Position numbers and translations under genes: made by a program. A stretch of 64,000 nucleotides of DNA from contig NZ_CP047897.1 of the NCBI RefSeq assembly GCF_009913235.1, positions 1,755,501-1,819,500 of the forward strand. The letters are read 5' to 3'. The stretch's first letter is position 1, and each line of letters starts with the position of its first letter. Positions 27,441 through 35,533 of this stretch are shown in pieces. The notes under the pieces are model-generated. The model did no database searches and was not told where the DNA came from. It saw only the letters and a program-made list of their open reading frames with translations. The DNA comes from Nibribacter ruber. Lineage in GTDB: Bacteria > Bacteroidota > Bacteroidia > Cytophagales > Hymenobacteraceae.

Positions 27441-27555
27441 ATAAACAACGTGTAAACGGCAATGTTCTCTATACGCACAACCTTCTTTTATTAAAAGAGT
27501 AAATAACAAAAGAGAATACAATACATTTATTTAAAAAGTGATATTAATACCGAGT

Positions 27556-27861
27556 ATGCGTGCCATTTGGAAAAACACTATTATTGCAGAGAGTGAGCAG
27601 ACCGTGGAGATAGAAGGCAATCATTATTTTCCGCCCAGTTCCTTGAAATGGGAATTTCTACAGCCTAGCACCCGCCAGTCCTTTTGCCCCTGGAAAGGAG
27701 AAGCTTCTTACTTTTCTGTGAAAGTAGGACTATTTGAAAACAAAGACGCCGCCTGGACTTACTCCAATACCCTAGAGCAAGCCAAACCCATTGAAGGGTA
27801 CATGGCCTTCTGGAAAGGAGTGCAAGTTGTCCATAGCCACCCGTCTCCCGTACATGAATAA
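27556..27861 (+). CDS. DUF427-family protein
   Basis: 101 aa from the ATG at 27556 (MRAIWKNTIIAESEQTV). The compact beta-rich sequence with VEIEGNHYFPPSSL, CPWKGEASYFSV, AAWTYSNTLEQAKPIEGYMAFW fits the DUF427 family of small single-domain proteins found across bacteria and fungi. No enzyme activity is assigned to most members. The gene is single, divergent from vWA, and ends in its own terminator. Confidence 0.88.
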   Translation: MRAIWKNTIIAESEQTVEIEGNHYFPPSSLKWEFLQPSTRQSFCPWKGEASYFSVKVGLFENKDAAWTYSNTLEQAKPIEGYMAFWKGVQVVHSHPSPVHE

Positions 27862-27879
27862 TGGTGAAGTTGGTAAAAG

Positions 27880-27910
27880 AAACGCCCCGCTGCAAAGTGG
27901 GGCGTTTTTG
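27880..27910 (+). terminator. Intrinsic terminator of the DUF427 gene
   Basis: AACGCCCCGC pairs with GTGGGGCGTT (one G-T pair), followed by TTTTT. Confidence 0.88.
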
Positions 27911-27955
27911 TGTGTAGAATTTAAATAGATTTCTGTGACTGCAACGCTTAAAATC

Positions 27956-27987
27956 AAAAACGCCCCGCTTTCCAGCGGGGCGTTTTT
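27956..27987. terminator. Bidirectional terminator of the desaturase gene
   Basis: AAAAACGCCCCGCT and its complement AGCGGGGCGTTTTT enclose TTCC. The plus-strand T-run is also the left end of a palindromic repeat. Its stem is nearly the same as the terminator 70 nt away. Confidence 0.88.
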
Positions 27988-28018
27988 AGGTTATTTTCTG
28001 GAAAAGAGGCCAAAAACG
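27981..28018. repeat. 38-nt palindromic repeat fused to a terminator
   Basis: CGTTTTTAGGTTATTTTC and GAAAAGAGGCCAAAAACG; 38 nt. Lies 9 nt beyond the desaturase stop codon. Confidence 0.85.
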
Positions 28019-28027
28019 GCTCTTCGC

Positions 28028-29011
28028 TTATACTTCAATCCACTTGAATTTGTACTGTAATTCTGGAACGCGTAAACGCTCAGCCACGCGACGGAGGCGG
28101 TTAGGCAGTTGCATGATGTAGTCACGGGCGCGTTCGCCGTTTTCATTGAGGCCCGTGATGGTGGAGATTTTCCACTCCCGTATCAAGGTCTCCATGATTT
28201 CTACATAGTCGGTAGACGTGTATACACCAATGCGCTGGGCTGCGTCTGTAAAGTGCCCGAAGGTCTGGCCTTGGTCAATGCCCAGTTCGCGCAGGTAATG
28301 AGCCGGCATTACAATCTTTTTGCGCATCATGTCTTCAAAGGCGATCATCATTTCAGACGGGTCTACTTCAAAGATTTTTTTCACAAAGGTTTTGTAGGCC
28401 AGGGCGTGGCGTCCTTCATCTGCGGCAATAAAGTTACAGATACGGGACAAGGTGGTTTCGCCTACTTTCTTGGCCAGGGCACCTACTCTACGGTGAGACA
28501 CGTTGGTAGCCGTCTCCTGGAAAGAGGTGTACACAAAGCTGCGGTACGGGTCATTGTCAGTCTTAATGTCCATGCCGTCAGCAATGAGGTACTGCGTAGA
28601 AGCCTCCATCTGGCGCATGTCAATGCGGCCGGTCAGGTAGAGGTAGCGGTTGAGCAAATCGCCGTGGCGGTTCTCCTCAGAGGTCCAGCCTCGGTTCCAC
28701 TTCATCCAGGCGCTGTGCTCGTCATTGTTGATGTCATGAATGCTCATGATCCAGCTTTCATAGGTAGGCAGGGCCTCCTCAGTGATGGTGTCCCCAATAA
28801 GTACCGCCAGCAAATCATAAGAAAGTTCTTTGGCCCGCTCTTGCAGGTCTTTTATCTCAGAGAAGAAATTGTCGAAACGGGCGTCAGGCAAAAAATCTGC
28901 CGGTTGCCAGCTGTCTTCCACTGATTTGAGGAACTCCGGAAGCTTCTGTTCCAGAAAATTCTCCAGGTATTTCATCACCTCAGAACGGGTGGCCGTGAGC
29001 GTTGAGATCAT
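28028..29011 (-). CDS. Acyl-ACP desaturase (ferritin-like di-iron)
   Basis: 327 aa from the ATG at 29011. The two di-iron half sites EENRHGDLLNRYLYLTG and DEGRHALAYKTF (ExxH pattern) are intact, with the further Glu ligands in helix positions before them (DTITEEALPTYESW). It introduces a cis double bond in acyl-ACP and adjusts membrane fluidity, needing oxygen and ferredoxin. Single gene with its own TATATTTG promoter box directly upstream. Confidence 0.93.
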   Translation of the reverse strand: MISTLTATRSEVMKYLENFLEQKLPEFLKSVEDSWQPADFLPDARFDNFFSEIKDLQERAKELSYDLLAVLIGDTITEEALPTYESWIMSIHDINNDEHSAWMKWNRGWTSEENRHGDLLNRYLYLTGRIDMRQMEASTQYLIADGMDIKTDNDPYRSFVYTSFQETATNVSHRRVGALAKKVGETTLSRICNFIAADEGRHALAYKTFVKKIFEVDPSEMMIAFEDMMRKKIVMPAHYLRELGIDQGQTFGHFTDAAQRIGVYTSTDYVEIMETLIREWKISTITGLNENGERARDYIMQLPNRLRRVAERLRVPELQYKFKWIEV

Positions 29012-29032
29012 ACGTGTATCTATATGGAATGT

Positions 29033-29040
29033 CAAATATA
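29033..29040 (-). promoter_or_regulatory. -7 promoter box of the desaturase gene
   Basis: TATATTTG on the minus strand, 21 nt upstream of the ATG, so the leader would be only about 15-18 nt. Confidence 0.6.
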
Positions 29041-29189
29041 CTAGTTTTCAGGCATTCCACCCGACTCTTGGCCTAATAAAGAAAGAGTTACCGCAAGGAG
29101 AAGGGAGGAACTGTTACCTACGTAAAGCGACCGGTAAAGGTGTCAGTATTAATAACGCCGCACATGCGGATAAAATACGTTGGGCTGTG

Positions 29190-29197
29190 TATCTTTG
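29190..29197 (+). promoter_or_regulatory. -7 promoter box of the methyltransferase gene
   Basis: TATCTTTG, 19 nt upstream of the ATG at 29217; the leader would be about 15 nt. Confidence 0.6.
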
Positions 29198-29216
29198 ATT
29201 GGTACACTCTCAAACC

Positions 29217-29984
29217 ATGTTTTTGCTCAAAGCTCTTCTGCCCGTTCAAACCCGTTTACGCCTGCGCAGTTACTCCTGGTGGGCCAGGGGTTGGTTTTAC
29301 CGAGGCAAGGAAGTGTATTGCCCCCTGTGCCAGGGATCTTTTCAGAAGTTTCTGGCTTTCGGGGTAGAAAAAAGGCCTCACGCGCTCTGTCCCAAATGCC
29401 ATACCCTGGAGCGGCACCGCCTGCTGTGGCTGTACCTGCAGGAGCAAGTGCAGATTGAGCACCAGCCCCTAGCGGTCTTGCACATGGCACCAGAACCCGT
29501 GTTGCAGGAGAAACTCAAACGACTGCCCAACCTCCAGTACCGAAGCGCAGACCTTACCTCGCCGCTGGCTATGGACCAGGTAGACATTCAGGCTTTGCCC
29601 TACCCAGACGCCTCTTTTGATTTGATTCTCTGCTCGCATGTGTTGGCGCACGTACCCGATGAAACAAAGGCGTTGCAGGAGCTCCGGAGAGTACTTACCC
29701 CCCAGGGCAAACTCTTGCTCCAGGCAAGAATCTTCACAGACCTGCCACTCACCCTGGAAGAAGCCCAAGCCACCACCCCCCAGCAACGCCTGCAAGCCCA
29801 CGGCCAAGCAGACCGCTTCAGAAAGTACGGGCTGGATTTTGCGCACCGAGTTTCTGCCCAGGGATTTTCCGTGGAGTCTGTAGAATACGCCAAGACCAGA
29901 ACGCCGCAGGAGCAGCGGCACCTGGGCCTGGCCCAGCAGGAAATCATATTTGTGGCCACCCCTTCTCCTCATGGCGCTCCTTAA
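29217..29984 (+). CDS. Zinc-ribbon SAM-dependent methyltransferase
   Basis: 255 aa from the ATG at 29217. The N-terminal ~70 residues carry a CPLC...CPKC pair (CPLCQGSFQKF, then LCPKCHTLERHR), a zinc-ribbon-like knuckle. The C-terminal class I methyltransferase fold has LHMAPEP in place of the usual DLGCG-like motif I, then IQALPYPDASFDLILCSHVLAHVPDETKALQELRRVLTPQGKLLL. Substrate unknown. It overlaps the following gene by 14 nt, so the two probably act together. Confidence 0.8.
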   Translation: MFLLKALLPVQTRLRLRSYSWWARGWFYRGKEVYCPLCQGSFQKFLAFGVEKRPHALCPKCHTLERHRLLWLYLQEQVQIEHQPLAVLHMAPEPVLQEKLKRLPNLQYRSADLTSPLAMDQVDIQALPYPDASFDLILCSHVLAHVPDETKALQELRRVLTPQGKLLLQARIFTDLPLTLEEAQATTPQQRLQAHGQADRFRKYGLDFAHRVSAQGFSVESVEYAKTRTPQEQRHLGLAQQEIIFVATPSPHGAP

Positions 29985-31446
29985 CCATTTTCTGAAGGCG
30001 TTCCCGGCGTTGTTACCTTGGGTGCTCAAGGCAGCGGGACCGTTACGGCATGCCTGGTGGCGTTGGCGATTAACGCCGCCTACGGCTCCAGACCCAGTGA
30101 CTCCAGACATGGTGCCGCAATCGTTACAGGGTTACACAGACCAACTTTTTTACCTGCCCGGCCAGATGGTGCAATTCCATTTGCGGGCCCTGCAACCAGG
30201 CAACCAACTCCTGCTACAGCATAGAACCTCCGCCCACTCCTGGCACTTGATAGCTGAGCATTCCTTTGATAAGATTCAACAGTCAGATACCTTAGACGAA
30301 GCTCAACAAGGCTGCCATTGGACTGTGGGGTGGTCGTTTGAGTTACCCGTTACTTTGCCCCAGGGTTATTACCGGGCGCTTCTGCTGAATGCAGAACTTG
30401 ATTTATCTTCTGAGATTCATTTTCTGGTAGGCACAGCCGCGCCCTCGGGCAAAGTAGCGGTATTGGCGCCAGTCACCACCTGGCAGGCGTACAATGCCTA
30501 CGGCGGCCAGTCTTTGTACCGAAACGCCTTTGCCCCAGAGCAGGTGACCTTGGTTTCTACGCTTCGGCCCAACACTGCACTCACCTACGCCAGAACCAAC
30601 AGCCATCAGCATGACCTGCGCATTGAGACCAACATTTACCATTGGTTTGACGAGCGCTACCGGGCAGACCTCCTTCCTGATTATTGGCTGGAGGCGCATC
30701 CTGAGCAGTTGGCTTCGTACCAAGTGTTGGTGTTGGCTTATCACGCCGAGTACTTCTCAGAAGCCATGTACCAAACGCTCCAGAAACTAGTCTGGCAACA
30801 AGGCAAGTCCCTGCTCTCTTTAGGCGGCAACCAGGTCTACTGGCAAGTGCGCTGGTACCAAAACTTCACGCAGTTGGAATGCCCGAAAAACGGCACTTTT
30901 TTCCAAAACAGCCCAAAACGTGGCGGCCTCTGGCGGCATTCTTCCCTCCCAGAAAGTCAGTTGCTAGGCGCCCAGTTCACCGAAGCCGGCATGGGCACTT
31001 ACGCTCCCTACCAGGTATTGGCACCAGACCATTGGTTGTTTGAGAATTGCCAGGTACAAGCAGGCCAATTTTTCGGAGAGAAGGGTCTGGACGGCCTCCC
31101 CCTCAGCGGCGATGAAACGGACACAAGCACCTGGAGCAGCCCACAAAATACCATCGTGTTGGCAAGAGGTGTGAACAAGGCGCAGGCCTCCCAGGAAACT
31201 GACATTTACGAGGCTGCAGACAAGAATTGGAATGGCGCTGGCGGGGGAGAAATCACCTTCACTCCGTTCTCAGAGCAGCACGCCGTCTTGGCTACAGGCT
31301 CCATCCAAAGCGGCGCGGGACTGGGCATAGATAAAGTATTTACCCAGATTATTGAGAATTTTATGCAGCGGTACCTTCATAGCGCCACTGGTAATACCAG
31401 CGCCGCAAAAACTGCAAGGGCACCCGTTTCTGGGTTAACCAAGTGA
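29971..31446 (+). CDS. N,N-dimethylformamidase beta subunit-like protein
   Basis: 491 aa from the ATG at 29971 (MALLNHFLKAFPALLPWVLK), overlapping the preceding gene by 14 nt. An N-terminal hydrophobic stretch suggests a membrane anchor or signal. The body matches the large (beta) subunit-like family: YLPGQMVQFHLRA, APVTTWQAYNAYGGQSLY, LVLAYHAEYFSEAMYQTLQKLVWQQGKSLLSLGGNQVYWQVRW, then NEITFTPFSE-like C-terminal segments. Real activity is unknown in such homologues. Residues about 305-318 (PKNGTFFQNSPKRG) look like a translated palindromic repeat copy. Its 3' end overlaps the convergent glycosyltransferase gene by 86 nt. Confidence 0.75.
   Translation: MALLNHFLKAFPALLPWVLKAAGPLRHAWWRWRLTPPTAPDPVTPDMVPQSLQGYTDQLFYLPGQMVQFHLRALQPGNQLLLQHRTSAHSWHLIAEHSFDKIQQSDTLDEAQQGCHWTVGWSFELPVTLPQGYYRALLLNAELDLSSEIHFLVGTAAPSGKVAVLAPVTTWQAYNAYGGQSLYRNAFAPEQVTLVSTLRPNTALTYARTNSHQHDLRIETNIYHWFDERYRADLLPDYWLEAHPEQLASYQVLVLAYHAEYFSEAMYQTLQKLVWQQGKSLLSLGGNQVYWQVRWYQNFTQLECPKNGTFFQNSPKRGGLWRHSSLPESQLLGAQFTEAGMGTYAPYQVLAPDHWLFENCQVQAGQFFGEKGLDGLPLSGDETDTSTWSSPQNTIVLARGVNKAQASQETDIYEAADKNWNGAGGGEITFTPFSEQHAVLATGSIQSGAGLGIDKVFTQIIENFMQRYLHSATGNTSAAKTARAPVSGLTK
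30883..30920. repeat. Degenerate palindromic repeat within a coding sequence
   Basis: CGAAAAACGGCACTTTTTTCC followed by AAAACAGCCCAAAACG keeps the order and most bases of the family and is read in frame as PKNGTFFQNSPKRG. Confidence 0.45.
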
Positions 31447-32329
31447 GCAACCGGTAAGGCCCGGAAGTGCCACCCTCTTCTTCCAGCACATTTAAAAGCA
31501 CCATTGCTTCTGGGTAGTTTCCGGTAAAGTAGGCATGGCGTGCTTCGTACTTGATTCTGTTGACCAGCGCTTGTCTCTCTGCAGGAGTTTGTATTAACAG
31601 CCTGGCTTTCTGAATGATTTGGATGGTAGATTGTAGTTGTCGGTCTCCAACGGTATACACTTGCCTGGACAAAGAAGCGGCGTGCATTCTTCGCTGGCAG
31701 AGCACCTGGTCCAGAAAGTGATAGCGCCAGTGGCGGGCAGACCGGACCCAGAAATCAAAGTCTTCATAGGCTAAGGAAGAATCATATCCGCCAAGTTCTT
31801 CCAGCACCGCCCGTCGCACCATCATGGTAGGCGGGCAGATGAAGTAGCGGCCTAGCACATCAGCAAAGACATCTCCCTGGGCTGGAAAAGGCTTCAACTG
31901 GCCATTGGCAGAACGCTGGTAGAATTTTCCTAAGGAATTGGATTGCTCGTCTATCAGTTCTGCATCGGTATAGATGACTCCCACCTGGCTGGGCAACGAC
32001 TGGAATGCCGCCACCTGTTTGGCCACGCGCTCTGGGTGCAACACATCATCCGTGGCGAAATCAATGATGAACTCTCCCTTGCTGATTGCAAACGCCTCAT
32101 TAAAAGACCGACAATTGCCTTGGTTTTGGGTATGCTGTATAAACTGGATGTGTGGATAGCGGGCTACGTATTCTTCAATGATGGCTACACTGTCATCTTG
32201 GCTGAGGTCATCTACTATTATGACTTCAATTTGCGGGTAGGTTTGGGCCAGAACAGAATCCAGGGCCTGCCGAAGGAAGCGGGCGTGGTTGTAGCACAAA
32301 CAGATGATGGAAACCAGCGGAAGGGTCAT
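31361..32329 (-). CDS. Family 2 glycosyltransferase
   Basis: 322 aa. GT-A fold: LVSIICLCYNHARFLRQALDSVLAQTYPQIEVIIVDDLSQDDS, the DXD-like FATDDVLHPERV, and DAELIDEQSNSLGKF. It transfers a sugar from a nucleotide sugar to a growing surface glycan. Its ATG overlaps the stop of the flippase gene by 4 nt, so it belongs to the surface-polysaccharide unit (34.8 to 31.4 kb, minus strand). Its last ~28 codons are antisense to the end of the dimethylformamidase-like gene. Confidence 0.92.
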   Translation of the reverse strand: MTLPLVSIICLCYNHARFLRQALDSVLAQTYPQIEVIIVDDLSQDDSVAIIEEYVARYPHIQFIQHTQNQGNCRSFNEAFAISKGEFIIDFATDDVLHPERVAKQVAAFQSLPSQVGVIYTDAELIDEQSNSLGKFYQRSANGQLKPFPAQGDVFADVLGRYFICPPTMMVRRAVLEELGGYDSSLAYEDFDFWVRSARHWRYHFLDQVLCQRRMHAASLSRQVYTVGDRQLQSTIQIIQKARLLIQTPAERQALVNRIKYEARHAYFTGNYPEAMVLLNVLEEEGGTSGPYRLLTWLTQKRVPLQFLRRWYYQWRYEGTAA

Positions 32330-33612
32330 TTCTTCTCAGCAAAAAAGTAGGACCGGAAAAGCCACACGTGGAACAACAGAAAAATACCCCAGTCCAGGGC
32401 ATACGCCCACAACAAACCCTGCAACCCATACAACGGCAATAACCACAGCACCAACAGAAAATAAATAGCCGGCGACACCAGGTGAATCCCCACGTACAAC
32501 CGCACCTGGGCGCGTACCGTGATGACGTAAGACAGCACCCAGGCCGTCATCTTCAGGAAGTCTCCCAGCAGTTGGTACGTAAACAACGACTGGGCTGGCA
32601 GGAACTCGTCATTGAAAAACAGCAGCAACAGGTACTGCCGCAACACATACACCAAACCTAGCCCTACGGCAATAAGCGGAAGGAGCGTAAAAAAAATGGT
32701 TCGCACGTATTTCCTGAGTTCTCCTGCCTCTTGGTGGAGCAGGGCGGCAATACGCGGATAATACACCATGCCCAGCACCGATGTATACACCAGCGTGTAG
32801 GAATCTGAGACCTTGACCACGGCCTGCCACATTCCCGTCTCATGAAGTGAAAAATGCCGGATGGCCAGCTCCCGCACCAGGAATTCAGCGAGCTTACCCC
32901 CCACCAGCATGGCCACCGCCATGATGACGAACTTCCCCAGATCTGGCAAGGTGCCTTTAGTGAACTGGCTGCGCCAGGCTGGAACTAGCTTTTTACCAAA
33001 GCACACGAAGGTAGCAACCACCCCGGTCACCGCCTGCGCACCCAAAAACAACAGCAACACCAGCGGAAGGCTCATGTTGCCCACCGTCGCCCAGGTAATG
33101 GCCATGGTAAGAAGGCTGGCCAGCAAACCCAACCCTACATAGGCCTTCAGGGCCTGCCTTGCCAGCAGCAGAGACATACAGAACAGGTGCACCAGCACCA
33201 GCAGAAAAAGCCCTACCCCTGCCACCCAGTACCAAGAATGCAACGCCAGAAACTCCTGCATGCCAAAGCGCTCAAAAAAGAACGAAGGGAACAGCAAAAG
33301 CCCGCCCAGAACCGCAAAAAACGAGAAAAAGTTGAGCCCCAAACCGGCCCAGAAGTAGGACTGGTATTCGCTTTCCGGCGGCTGCCCCTTGGCTAAATAG
33401 CGAATGAGGCCCACATTCACGCCGCTGTTGGGCAAGGTGGTGAGAATGGCAATGAGGCTCTGGAAATGAGCCAGCAGCGTAATGCCGCTGGGACCATAGG
33501 CCAAGGCAAACAGCTTGTTCACCACCAGAGAAGCCAGTGCCCGAACCACGGTAAACATACCAGACCAGAGAGAACCTCCCAGAAATTGATGGATGTGCCG
33601 CTTTTGAGCCAT
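32326..33612 (-). CDS. O-antigen/polysaccharide flippase (Wzx-like)
   Basis: 428 aa with about twelve hydrophobic segments. The N-terminus (GGSLWSGMFTVVRALASLVVNKLFALAYGPSGITLLAHFQSLIAILTTLPNSGVNVGLIRYLAKG) is typical of O-antigen translocases of the WzxE/polysaccharide-export superfamily. It flips lipid-linked sugar units across the inner membrane. Overlaps the GT2 gene by 4 nt and lies 109 nt downstream of the aminotransferase gene, separated by a palindromic repeat. Confidence 0.88.
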   Translation of the reverse strand: MAQKRHIHQFLGGSLWSGMFTVVRALASLVVNKLFALAYGPSGITLLAHFQSLIAILTTLPNSGVNVGLIRYLAKGQPPESEYQSYFWAGLGLNFFSFFAVLGGLLLFPSFFFERFGMQEFLALHSWYWVAGVGLFLLVLVHLFCMSLLLARQALKAYVGLGLLASLLTMAITWATVGNMSLPLVLLLFLGAQAVTGVVATFVCFGKKLVPAWRSQFTKGTLPDLGKFVIMAVAMLVGGKLAEFLVRELAIRHFSLHETGMWQAVVKVSDSYTLVYTSVLGMVYYPRIAALLHQEAGELRKYVRTIFFTLLPLIAVGLGLVYVLRQYLLLLFFNDEFLPAQSLFTYQLLGDFLKMTAWVLSYVITVRAQVRLYVGIHLVSPAIYFLLVLWLLPLYGLQGLLWAYALDWGIFLLFHVWLFRSYFFAEKK

Positions 33613-33644
33613 GCTGCAAACTACAAAGATTGGCGCAGGATTCC

Positions 33645-33682
33645 TGTTTTTGGCCTCTTTTCGGGAAAACAGGCCAAAAACG
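33645..33682. repeat. 38-nt palindromic repeat within the polysaccharide unit
   Basis: TGTTTTTGGCCTCTTTTC and GGAAAACAGGCCAAAAACG. It separates the flippase gene from the upstream aminotransferase gene; both are on the minus strand. Confidence 0.88.
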
Positions 33683-33721
33683 AGGTTGCCCTAAATCGAG
33701 TACAGAGATGAATTAGCGCTG

Positions 33722-34825
33722 TTAAGAGAAGAACTTTTTAATGGCTATAATCACGGCTGCTTGCTCTTGAGAGGTCATGCCCGGGAAAAGCGGCAGACTC
33801 ACACTGGTCAAGGCCAGCTCTTCCGTCAAGGGCAAATCGCCTTTGGCGAGGCCCAGGTGCGCGTAAGAAGCTTGCAAGTGCGCTGGCACCGGGTAATGGA
33901 TCAAAGTGGTAATTCCTTGGGTTTGCAAGTACTGTTGCAGCTGGTCTCTACGCGCGGTTCTCACCACAAACAGATGGTACACGTGGCCGCAGCCCGCCTG
34001 AGTTTCGGGCAGAATCAAATCACCTACCTCTTGTAACTCTTGCAGATAGATGCCCGCCAGCAGCTGCCGCTCTGCGTTGAGCGCCTGCAAGTGCTGCAGT
34101 TTAACGGAGAGCACCGCCGCCTGCAGAGAGTCCAGCCGAGAGTTCACGCCCACTACCTCATACAAGTACCGCTCTGACTGACCGTAGTTTCTGTATTGCC
34201 GCAGGAAAGCCGCCACTTCGGGATTGTTTGTGGTCACAGCCCCGCCGTCTCCTAGGGCTCCCAGATTCTTGGTTGGGTAAAAGCTGAAGGCGTTGGCCTG
34301 CCCAAACGTGCCTACTTTCTGGCCGCCTACCTCGGCTCCGTGGGCCTGGGCGCAGTCTTCTACCACCAGCAAACCATGCTCCTGCGCAAACTGCATCAGG
34401 GTGGGCATGTCGCAGGTCTGGCCGTACAGGTGCACGGGCAAGATGGCTTTCACGTTTGGCGTAAGGGCTTCTTGCAGACCTGTAAGGGATAGGTTGTAGG
34501 TACTGGCATCTGGCTCAACCAGGACGGGTTTGGCACCCACCTGCTGCACCGCGTTGATGGTGGCAATGTAAGTGTTGCCCGGCAGAAGCACTTCGTCCCC
34601 GGGGCCAATGCCCAGGGCCTTCAAAGAAAGTACCAGCGCGTCATAGCCGTTGCCTACGCCTACCGCCTGCGGCACCTGTACATAAGCGGCAAAGGCTTCC
34701 TCAAAGGCTTCAACCGCCGGCCCCAGCACGAAGCGTTTTTCGGCCAGCTCCGCCATCACTTTTCCCTGGATGGCGGCTTCTATTCCCACCGGGAAGTCTC
34801 TCAACTCAAAAAAAGGTACGGGCAT
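33722..34825 (-). CDS. DegT/DnrJ/EryC1-family sugar aminotransferase (FdtB-like)
   Basis: 367 aa. The PLP lysine is in SFYPTKNLGALGDGGA; other family motifs are GNGYDALVLSLKALGIGPGDEVLLPGNTYIAT, LPVHLYGQ and VEDCAQAHGA. It transaminates a keto sugar nucleotide. The neighbouring gene encodes an FdtA-like 3,4-ketoisomerase, so a dTDP-3-amino-3,6-dideoxyhexose (Fuc3N or Qui3N type) is the probable product. No matching N-acetyltransferase is encoded nearby. Confidence 0.92.
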   Translation of the reverse strand: MPVPFFELRDFPVGIEAAIQGKVMAELAEKRFVLGPAVEAFEEAFAAYVQVPQAVGVGNGYDALVLSLKALGIGPGDEVLLPGNTYIATINAVQQVGAKPVLVEPDASTYNLSLTGLQEALTPNVKAILPVHLYGQTCDMPTLMQFAQEHGLLVVEDCAQAHGAEVGGQKVGTFGQANAFSFYPTKNLGALGDGGAVTTNNPEVAAFLRQYRNYGQSERYLYEVVGVNSRLDSLQAAVLSVKLQHLQALNAERQLLAGIYLQELQEVGDLILPETQAGCGHVYHLFVVRTARRDQLQQYLQTQGITTLIHYPVPAHLQASYAHLGLAKGDLPLTEELALTSVSLPLFPGMTSQEQAAVIIAIKKFFS

Positions 34826-34860
34826 GGCTGGACGCAGAGATAGGGTGAAGGGATTTGTGA

Positions 34861-35277
34861 CTAGGCGTTTGAATGGGCTTGGATGATCTTTTGGAACTCG
34901 GCATACTCGCGCATATAATCAGCCTCCTCATAGACCGTTGAGGCCAGGCAGCAGAGAATAGCGTCTGGCGTTGGGAATACCTTGATCCAGCAATACGGCG
35001 GAATGTACAACCCCACGGTGGGCGAGTCCAGCAGAAAGGAATCTTTGCCCTGGGCGGTTTCGGTTTCAATGCGGACTGCGCCTTTCAGAACTGCCATGAG
35101 TTCCTGGGTGGTATGGTGCGCATGGCCGCCGCGCTCAGAATCAGGCGTGGTGTGCATAACCCAGAAAGCCCGCTTGGCAGTAAAAGGCAGCCCTTCTGCG
35201 TTCTGGGTAGAAATAAGAATGCCTTCCACGTCATTGATCTGCTGAAACGAAAGTAAGTGCGGCGCCGGGTACTTCAT
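34861..35277 (-). CDS. Sugar 3,4-ketoisomerase, FdtA/WxcM-like cupin
   Basis: 138 aa. A single cupin with RGGHAHHTTQELMAVLKGAVRIE, the metal-less active-site His pair of this family, and DSPTVGLYIPPYCWI. It converts dTDP-4-keto-6-deoxyglucose to the 3-keto sugar, the step before FdtB-type transamination. It is the first gene of the minus-strand set fdtA-fdtB-wzx-GT2, 35 nt before the aminotransferase gene. Confidence 0.9.
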   Translation of the reverse strand: MKYPAPHLLSFQQINDVEGILISTQNAEGLPFTAKRAFWVMHTTPDSERGGHAHHTTQELMAVLKGAVRIETETAQGKDSFLLDSPTVGLYIPPYCWIKVFPTPDAILCCLASTVYEEADYMREYAEFQKIIQAHSNA

Positions 35278-35405
35278 GTGCCCAAGTTACGCAATGCGCC
35301 GCAATTGGTGACAACCCTTAGTTTCCTGCGCGTGTCTTGGTAGATTTTCATAATGCGTTTAGGTGCTCCGCTTGCCGTTGTGAGCAGGTGCTTAGACTTG
35401 GATTC

Positions 35406-35443
35406 CGTTTTTAGACAGTTTTCCAGAAAAGAGCCCAAAAACG
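35406..35443. repeat. 38-nt palindromic repeat in a divergent region
   Basis: CGTTTTTAGACAGTTTTC and GAAAAGAGCCCAAAAACG. Unlike most copies it lies between two 5' ends (fdtA-like and PAP2 genes). Confidence 0.85.
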
Positions 35444-35480
35444 GGGGTGCCTTTACAGATGCTACTTTCCTGAAACTTTG

Positions 35481-35488
35481 TATTTTTG
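35481..35488 (+). promoter_or_regulatory. -7 promoter box of the PAP2 gene
   Basis: TATTTTTG, 45 nt upstream of the ATG at 35534. Confidence 0.5.
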
Positions 35489-35533
35489 AGAAAGCCCGGC
35501 ACTAACCGCAGATTTCGTCCCCTTAGCCTTCAA

